DNA of 64,000 bases from Roseomonas sp. E05 (lineage in GTDB: Bacteria > Pseudomonadota > Alphaproteobacteria > Acetobacterales > Acetobacteraceae): contig NZ_JASIRT010000019.1 in the NCBI RefSeq assembly GCF_030063475.1, positions 1 to 64,000 on the forward strand, in the 5' to 3' direction. Shown here one piece after another: positions 58,028 to 64,000 of this stretch. Positions within the stretch are counted from its first letter, which is position 1. Every line of letters begins with the position of its first letter. Both the position numbers and the translations under genes were made by a program. The notes below the pieces were generated by a model. It worked only from the letters and a program-made list of their open reading frames with translations. It was not told where the DNA came from and did no database searches.

Positions 58028-59236
58028 TCAGCCCTCGTCGGCAAGGCGCAGGCCGGTGAACTGCCAGCGCCGGTCGGGGTGGAAGAAGTTGCGGTAGGTC
58101 AGGCGCGCATGACCGGGTGGCGTGGCAAGCGAGCCGCCGCGCAGCACCATGGTGTTGATCATGAACTTGCCATTGTACTCGCCGACCGCGCCCTCGGGCG
58201 GGCGGAAGCCGGGATAGGGGCGGTAGGCGCTGCCGGTCCATTCCCAGACGAAGCGCCCGGCATCGGCGAGCTGCCCGCGGCGGGCGGCGGTCTCCCACTC
58301 CTCCTCGGTCGGCAGGCGCTTGCCGGCCCAGCGGGCGAAGGCATCCGCCTCGTACCAGCTCACATGCCGCACCGGAGCGGCGGGATCGAGCGGGCGCAGG
58401 CCGCCGGGCGTCATCTGCTGCCAGGCGCCATCGTGGTGCTCGCCGGCCCGCTCCCAGTACATCGGCGCTTCCCAGGCGTTCTGCTGCACCGCCGCCCAGC
58501 CCTCGGACATCCAGAGCAGGGGCTGACGATAGCCGCCATCGGCGATGAAGGCGCACCATTCCGAATTGGTCACAAGCTGGCTGCCGATGCGGAACGGCGC
58601 CACCAGCGCGTCGTGGCAGGGCCGCTCGTTGTCGAAGGCGAAGCCGGAATGCAGCGCGCCGATGCGCACGATGCCGCCTTCCAGCGGGCGCATCGCCGCT
58701 TCCTCCCGCGAGAGCGCCGGCGGCTCCGCCCAGGTGGGCGCCAGCGCGGGGCGCAGCGGGTTGAAGGAGAAGGCATGCAGCAGATCGGTGATCAGCAGCT
58801 CCTGGTGCTGCTGCTCATGCTGCAGACCCAGCTCCACCAGTTCCTCCACCGCCGCCGCCACCGGCTGCTCCAGCAGGCGCTCCATCGCGGCATCGACATG
58901 GGCGCGGTAGGCGCCCACTTCCTCCGCCGAGGGGCGGGTCAGCAGCCCGCGATATGGCCGCGCATGCCGCGGCCCGGCCTGCTCGTAATAGGAGTTGAAG
59001 AGATAGGCGAAGGCCGGGTCGAAGCGGCGATAGTCCGGCGAATGCGGCACCAGAAGGAACTGCTCGAAGAACCAGGTGGTATGTGCCCGATGCCATTTCG
59101 CGGGGCTGGCGTCCGGCATGGACTGCACGCACTGGTCTTCGGGAGACAGGCTGGCGGCGATTTCCTCGGTCCGGTCCCGGACCTGCCGCCACCGCCGGGC
59201 GAGGGTAATGGGCGGGGCTTCCTCCAGCGTCAGCAT
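58028..59236 (-). CDS. egtB: Ergothioneine synthase EgtB
   Basis: A 402-residue iron-dependent sulfoxide synthase that joins hercynine to a thiol donor. The DinB-type N-terminal domain has the iron-binding HxxxHxE in LGLQHEQQHQELL and a further His near AKWHRAHTTWFFEQ. The C-terminal FGE-sulfatase domain shows RHVSWYEADAFARWAGKRLPTEEEWE and FFHPDRRWQFTGLRLA. Start uncertain: ATG 59236 (MLTLEE) or TTG 59266; no clear ribosome site. It precedes egtD in the same operon. Confidence 0.92.
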   Translation of the reverse strand: MLTLEEAPPITLARRWRQVRDRTEEIAASLSPEDQCVQSMPDASPAKWHRAHTTWFFEQFLLVPHSPDYRRFDPAFAYLFNSYYEQAGPRHARPYRGLLTRPSAEEVGAYRAHVDAAMERLLEQPVAAAVEELVELGLQHEQQHQELLITDLLHAFSFNPLRPALAPTWAEPPALSREEAAMRPLEGGIVRIGALHSGFAFDNERPCHDALVAPFRIGSQLVTNSEWCAFIADGGYRQPLLWMSEGWAAVQQNAWEAPMYWERAGEHHDGAWQQMTPGGLRPLDPAAPVRHVSWYEADAFARWAGKRLPTEEEWETAARRGQLADAGRFVWEWTGSAYRPYPGFRPPEGAVGEYNGKFMINTMVLRGGSLATPPGHARLTYRNFFHPDRRWQFTGLRLADEG

Positions 59237-59448
59237 GGCGGTGACACCGGGGTTTGGCCGGGGCAAGATCGCATCGGACGCTCCTCTTGGACCGTTTGCC
59301 TCTGCGGCCGAACGCGGGAGGGGAGGTCCGGTTGCGGCCCTTGGCGCAGCTTACGGTAGTCGCGCAACTTTGGCTGTTGCCGCGACGTTGGCGGCACCAG
59401 AACCTGCTCCCCCTTGTCCGCAGTTCGGCGAAGAAGGATGAGATTCCG

Positions 59449-62400
59449 TTGCCTGGTGCCGCCCCCCCTACCGCCATCTATTACCTGAACCCTCTGGCGG
59501 CCGGGCCGCTCGACACCTGGCCCGCCGAATTCGAGCGCATCGCTGCGCTCGGCTTCGATGGCGTGGCCATGGCCCCGCCTTTCGCGCCGGGCATCGAGGG
59601 CGACCCGTTCCTCACCCGTGACCACACGCGGCTGCACCCGGCGCTCGGGGGCGGCGAGGCGCTGCCGGCACTGCAACAGCTGGCCAAGGCCGCCGGTGCG
59701 CAGAGGCTGATGCTGCTGCTGGACCTCGTCACCGACCGGCTGGCGCAGGATGCACCCGTGCTGCGCGGGGCGCGGGACTGGATCTCCTGGCGCGCCCCCG
59801 AGGACGCGCCCCCCGACCCGCGCTTTCCGCCGGAGCTGCTGCATGCGGCACGGCTGATGCGCCCGACCCCGGAGAGCCTCGCCACCTTCTGGCGCGAGCG
59901 GCTGACGGAATGGGCGCAGGCCGGCATCGGCGGCTTCCGCTGCCTGGAACCCTGTGAGGGCGGCCGCGCCTTCTGGGAGCCGCTGATCGCCGGGGTGCGC
60001 CAGGCGGTGCCGGGCACACGCTTCATCGCCTGGACGCCGGGCACCCCGCAGCGGGCCGTGGCGGAACTGGCGGGCAGCGGTTTCGATCTTGTCACCTCCT
60101 CGCTGCCGTGGTGGGACTTCCGCGCCGGCTGGTGGTCCGCCGAAGCCGAGCGGCTGGCGATGGTCGCGCCGGTTCTGATGGCGCCGGAAGCTCCCTTCGA
60201 GACGCGCCTCTTCGCCGCCCATGCCGATCGTGCGGCGGGCGAAAAGGCGGCGCGCCGGGCGCTGCGTTTCGCCGCGCTCGCCGGCACGGCCTGGCTGATG
60301 CCGATGGGCTTCGAATACGGCACGCTGCACCGGATGGGCCATGGCCCCGACGAGGCGGAGATGTTCGCCGCATTGCGCCGCGCGCCCCGCCTGGATCTCA
60401 CGACCGCCATCCGTGAGGCCAACGCCCTGCGCGCCACCCTGCCCGCGGAGGCGGCGTCGCTGCCGCCGAAGGTGCTTTCCGCTCCTGGCGCGCCGGTCGC
60501 GCTGCTCCGGCAGGCGCCGGTCGCGCCCGGCAAGGAGGCGCGCACCCTGGTGCTCGCCAATCCGTCGCTGCAGCAGCCCGCCCGCCTCTCGGCGGCGCAG
60601 CTGCTCGGTCTGCTGGCGCGCCCGGGCAGCGTGCCGCCGGAGAGCCTGGATTCCGAGGGGCGCCTGCTCCTTTCCCCCGCAGAGGTACGCTGCATGCCGA
60701 TCCATGACGTTGCGCCGGTGCGCCTGCCGCTGCGGGGAGGCCAGCGCGCCGCCCTCGCCGCAACCGAGGCGCCCCGCATCGCCATCGAGGAGATCCGCCC
60801 GAGCGTGGATGGCGGCCGCTTCCCGGTGAAGCGGATCGTCGGCCATGCGGTGCGCGTCACCGCGGACGTGTTCACCGAGGGGCATGGCAAGATCGCCGTC
60901 CGGCTGCTGTGGCGCCCGGCCGATCAGCCGGCCTGGCGCGAGGTGCCGATGGCCTTCGTGGTGAACGATGTCTGGGCGGCGGCCTTCGTGCCGGAGCGGA
61001 TCGGCCGGCATCTCTACTGCATCGAAGCCTGGGTCGATCATTTCGAGGCCTTCCGCGACGAGATCACCAAGAAGCACTCTGCCGGCGTGAACATCACGCT
61101 GGAGCGACAGGAAGGCATGGCGATGCTGGAGAAGGCGCAGGCCGCGCTCTCCGGCGAGGCGGCGGAGCAGCTGTCGGCGATCATCGAGCGGCTGCGGGGT
61201 GCCGAGGATGCCGATGCGGTGGCGCTGTTCACCGCGTCCGAGACCCGCGCCCTGATGACCGAGGCGGACAGCCGCCCCTTCAAGGTGCGCAGCGAGCCGT
61301 TCAAGCTGGACGTGGAGCGCCGCAGCGCCGGCTTCGCCTCCTGGTACGAGGTCTTCCCCCGCTCCCAGAGCGGCGACCCGAACAGGCACGGCAATTTCGA
61401 CGACGTCATCCGCATCCTGCCGCGCGTGCGCGACATGGGGTTCGACGTGCTCTACTTCCCGCCGATCCACCCGATCGGCCAGAAGAACCGCAAGGGCCGC
61501 AACAACACGCTGACGCCGGGGCCGGATGACGTCGGCAGCCCCTATGCCATCGGCTCGGAGGCCGGTGGGCACGACGCCCTGCACCCTGAGCTCGGCAGCT
61601 TCGAGGACTTCCGGCGCCTGGTGCGCGCGGCGGCGGAGCACGGCATCGAGCTGGCGCTCGACTTCGCCATCCAGTGCTCGCCGGACCATCCCTGGCTCAG
61701 GGAGCATCCGGACTGGTTCGACTGGCGCCCGGACGGCACCATCAAATACGCCGAGAACCCGCCGAAGAAGTACGAGGATATCGTCAACGTCGACTTCTAC
61801 ACCGAGGGCGCCAAGCCCGCGCTGTGGATCGCGCTGCGCGACATCGTGCTGTTCTGGGTGAAGGAGGGCGTGAAGCTGTTCCGGGTGGACAACCCGCACA
61901 CCAAGCCCCTGCCCTTCTGGGAATGGATGATCGGCGAGGTGCGGGCGCGCGACCCGGAGGTGGTGTTCCTCTCCGAGGCCTTCACCCGCCCGAAGGTGAT
62001 GTACCGGCTGGCGAAGATCGGCTTTTCGCAGAGCTATACCTACTTCACCTGGCGCAACACCGCCTGGGAGATGCGCGAGTACCTGGAGGAGCTGAACCGG
62101 CCGCCGCAGGCCGACTTCTTCCGCCCGCATTTCTTCGTCAACACGCCGGACATCAACCCGGTCTTCCTGCAGAACAGCGGCCGCGGCGGCCACCTGATCC
62201 GCGCCGGACTGGCGGCCACGCTCTCCGGCCTCTGGGGCGTCTACAACGGCTTCGAGCTGTGCGAGGCGCGCCCCCTGACGCCAGGCAAGGAAGAGTACAT
62301 CGACAGCGAGAAATACGAGATCAAGGCGTGGGACTATGACCGGCCCGGCAACATCGGCGCCGAGATCACCACGCTGAACCGCATCCGCAGGCAGAACCCT

Positions 62401-62712
62401 GCGCTGCAGACGCATCTCGGCACCACCTTCCTGGCCTCCAACCATGACGGCATCCTGACCTATGTGAAGTCCACGCCGGACGGGGAGAACGTCATTCTGG
62501 TCGCGGTCTCGATGGATCCGCACCAGCCGCTGGAGACGCATTTCGAGCTGCCCCAGCACGCGATGGGCCTGCCGCCCGGCGCCACGCTGATTGCCGAGAA
62601 CCTGATGCAGGGCGGCGAGGAGCACTGGTACGGCACGCACCGCCATGTCCGTCTCGACCCGCACAGCCTGCCCTTCGCCATCTGGCGCCTCCGCGCCGCC
62701 GACAAGGCTTGA
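59449..62712 (+). CDS. glgE: Alpha-1,4-glucan:maltose-1-phosphate maltosyltransferase with an extra N-terminal domain
   Basis: A 1087-residue protein, far longer than the usual 650-700 of GlgE. Residues 1-440 resemble a GH13 barrel in outline, but the region equivalent to GFRxD reads GGFRCLEPCE (Leu166), so the nucleophile is gone. Residues 440-1087 are the GlgE core: WYEVFPRSQSGDPNRHGNFDDVIRILP, nucleophile D814 in FRVDNPHTKP and acid-base E843 in FLSEAFTRP. It extends alpha-glucan using maltose-1-phosphate. A TTG start at 59449 with GAAGGATGAG upstream is preferred. treS lies 3 bases downstream. Confidence 0.9.
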   Translation: MPGAAPPTAIYYLNPLAAGPLDTWPAEFERIAALGFDGVAMAPPFAPGIEGDPFLTRDHTRLHPALGGGEALPALQQLAKAAGAQRLMLLLDLVTDRLAQDAPVLRGARDWISWRAPEDAPPDPRFPPELLHAARLMRPTPESLATFWRERLTEWAQAGIGGFRCLEPCEGGRAFWEPLIAGVRQAVPGTRFIAWTPGTPQRAVAELAGSGFDLVTSSLPWWDFRAGWWSAEAERLAMVAPVLMAPEAPFETRLFAAHADRAAGEKAARRALRFAALAGTAWLMPMGFEYGTLHRMGHGPDEAEMFAALRRAPRLDLTTAIREANALRATLPAEAASLPPKVLSAPGAPVALLRQAPVAPGKEARTLVLANPSLQQPARLSAAQLLGLLARPGSVPPESLDSEGRLLLSPAEVRCMPIHDVAPVRLPLRGGQRAALAATEAPRIAIEEIRPSVDGGRFPVKRIVGHAVRVTADVFTEGHGKIAVRLLWRPADQPAWREVPMAFVVNDVWAAAFVPERIGRHLYCIEAWVDHFEAFRDEITKKHSAGVNITLERQEGMAMLEKAQAALSGEAAEQLSAIIERLRGAEDADAVALFTASETRALMTEADSRPFKVRSEPFKLDVERRSAGFASWYEVFPRSQSGDPNRHGNFDDVIRILPRVRDMGFDVLYFPPIHPIGQKNRKGRNNTLTPGPDDVGSPYAIGSEAGGHDALHPELGSFEDFRRLVRAAAEHGIELALDFAIQCSPDHPWLREHPDWFDWRPDGTIKYAENPPKKYEDIVNVDFYTEGAKPALWIALRDIVLFWVKEGVKLFRVDNPHTKPLPFWEWMIGEVRARDPEVVFLSEAFTRPKVMYRLAKIGFSQSYTYFTWRNTAWEMREYLEELNRPPQADFFRPHFFVNTPDINPVFLQNSGRGGHLIRAGLAATLSGLWGVYNGFELCEARPLTPGKEEYIDSEKYEIKAWDYDRPGNIGAEITTLNRIRRQNPALQTHLGTTFLASNHDGILTYVKSTPDGENVILVAVSMDPHQPLETHFELPQHAMGLPPGATLIAENLMQGGEEHWYGTHRHVRLDPHSLPFAIWRLRAADKA

Positions 62713-62715
62713 TCC

Positions 62716-64000
<1,285 letters not shown>

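Overview
The window is about 64 kb of very GC-rich, densely coding chromosome (65 protein genes called, no intergenic gap over 300 bases). Codon use, the NADP-dependent isocitrate dehydrogenase, the EcfG-type promoters, the divergent ohrR/ohr pair, the yebC-ruvCAB-ybgC-tolQRAB-pal-cpoB-tilS-ftsH-folP-glmM gene order and the zapA / 6S RNA / formyl-THF cyclo-ligase arrangement all point to an alphaproteobacterium. Acetobacteraceae, Roseomonas-like, is the best guess; the genus is an inference. I saw no tRNA, rRNA, CRISPR, phage or insertion-sequence signature. The window begins in an intergenic region and ends inside treS.

Layout. 0.25-11.999 kb: an acetolactate-synthase-like ThDP enzyme, a stand-alone Lrp/AsnC ligand-binding domain, icd, a heme catalase, an MFS carrier, DUF599 and DUF4336 proteins, and an orphan THI5-type binding protein. 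12-18.2 kb (mostly minus strand): a HerA-like ATPase, a LivK-type binding protein, an EamA exporter, serC and a PhzF protein. 18.3-34 kb: a block of minus-strand housekeeping genes read yebC-ruvC-ruvA-ruvB-ybgC-tolQ-tolR-tolA-tolB-pal-cpoB-tilS-ftsH | folP-glmM-thiD, covering Holliday-junction processing, the Tol-Pal envelope machine, tRNA-Ile decoding, membrane proteolysis, folate, peptidoglycan precursor and thiamine synthesis. 34-41.5 kb: an MscS channel, ohrR/ohr with a visible operator, ymdB, cyclo-ligase, a 6S RNA candidate, zapA and its coiled-coil partner, class I aldolase, thiE and a cupin. 41.5-47.7 kb: a minus-strand operon of two GSTs, a radical SAM protein and a YnjB-YnjC-YnjD ABC transporter with 4-base overlaps.

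47.9-53.6 kb is the most interesting part: a DSF (diffusible signal factor) quorum-sensing locus. It has an RpfF-type synthase with both catalytic Glu residues, an RpfC-type membrane hybrid kinase (TM sensor, HisKA, HATPase, receiver, Hpt) and, in the place normally held by the HD-GYP response regulator RpfG, a REC-PAS-GGDEF-EAL protein that could both make and degrade c-di-GMP.

53.8-57 kb: an EcfG-like ECF sigma factor followed by small stress-type genes (PRC-barrel, single-TM, KGG-repeat and DUF2383 proteins). Three of these are preceded by GGAAC-N17-GTT, the general-stress promoter of Alphaproteobacteria. 57-64 kb: egtD and egtB (ergothioneine), then on the plus strand glgE, with an extra degenerate amylase-like N-terminal domain, and the start of treS, forming a trehalose-to-alpha-glucan route. 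Stress protection (catalase, Ohr, ergothioneine, trehalose/glucan, KGG and PRC proteins) is a recurring theme, and a plausible link is control by the ECF sigma factor and c-di-GMP/DSF signalling. That link is inference.
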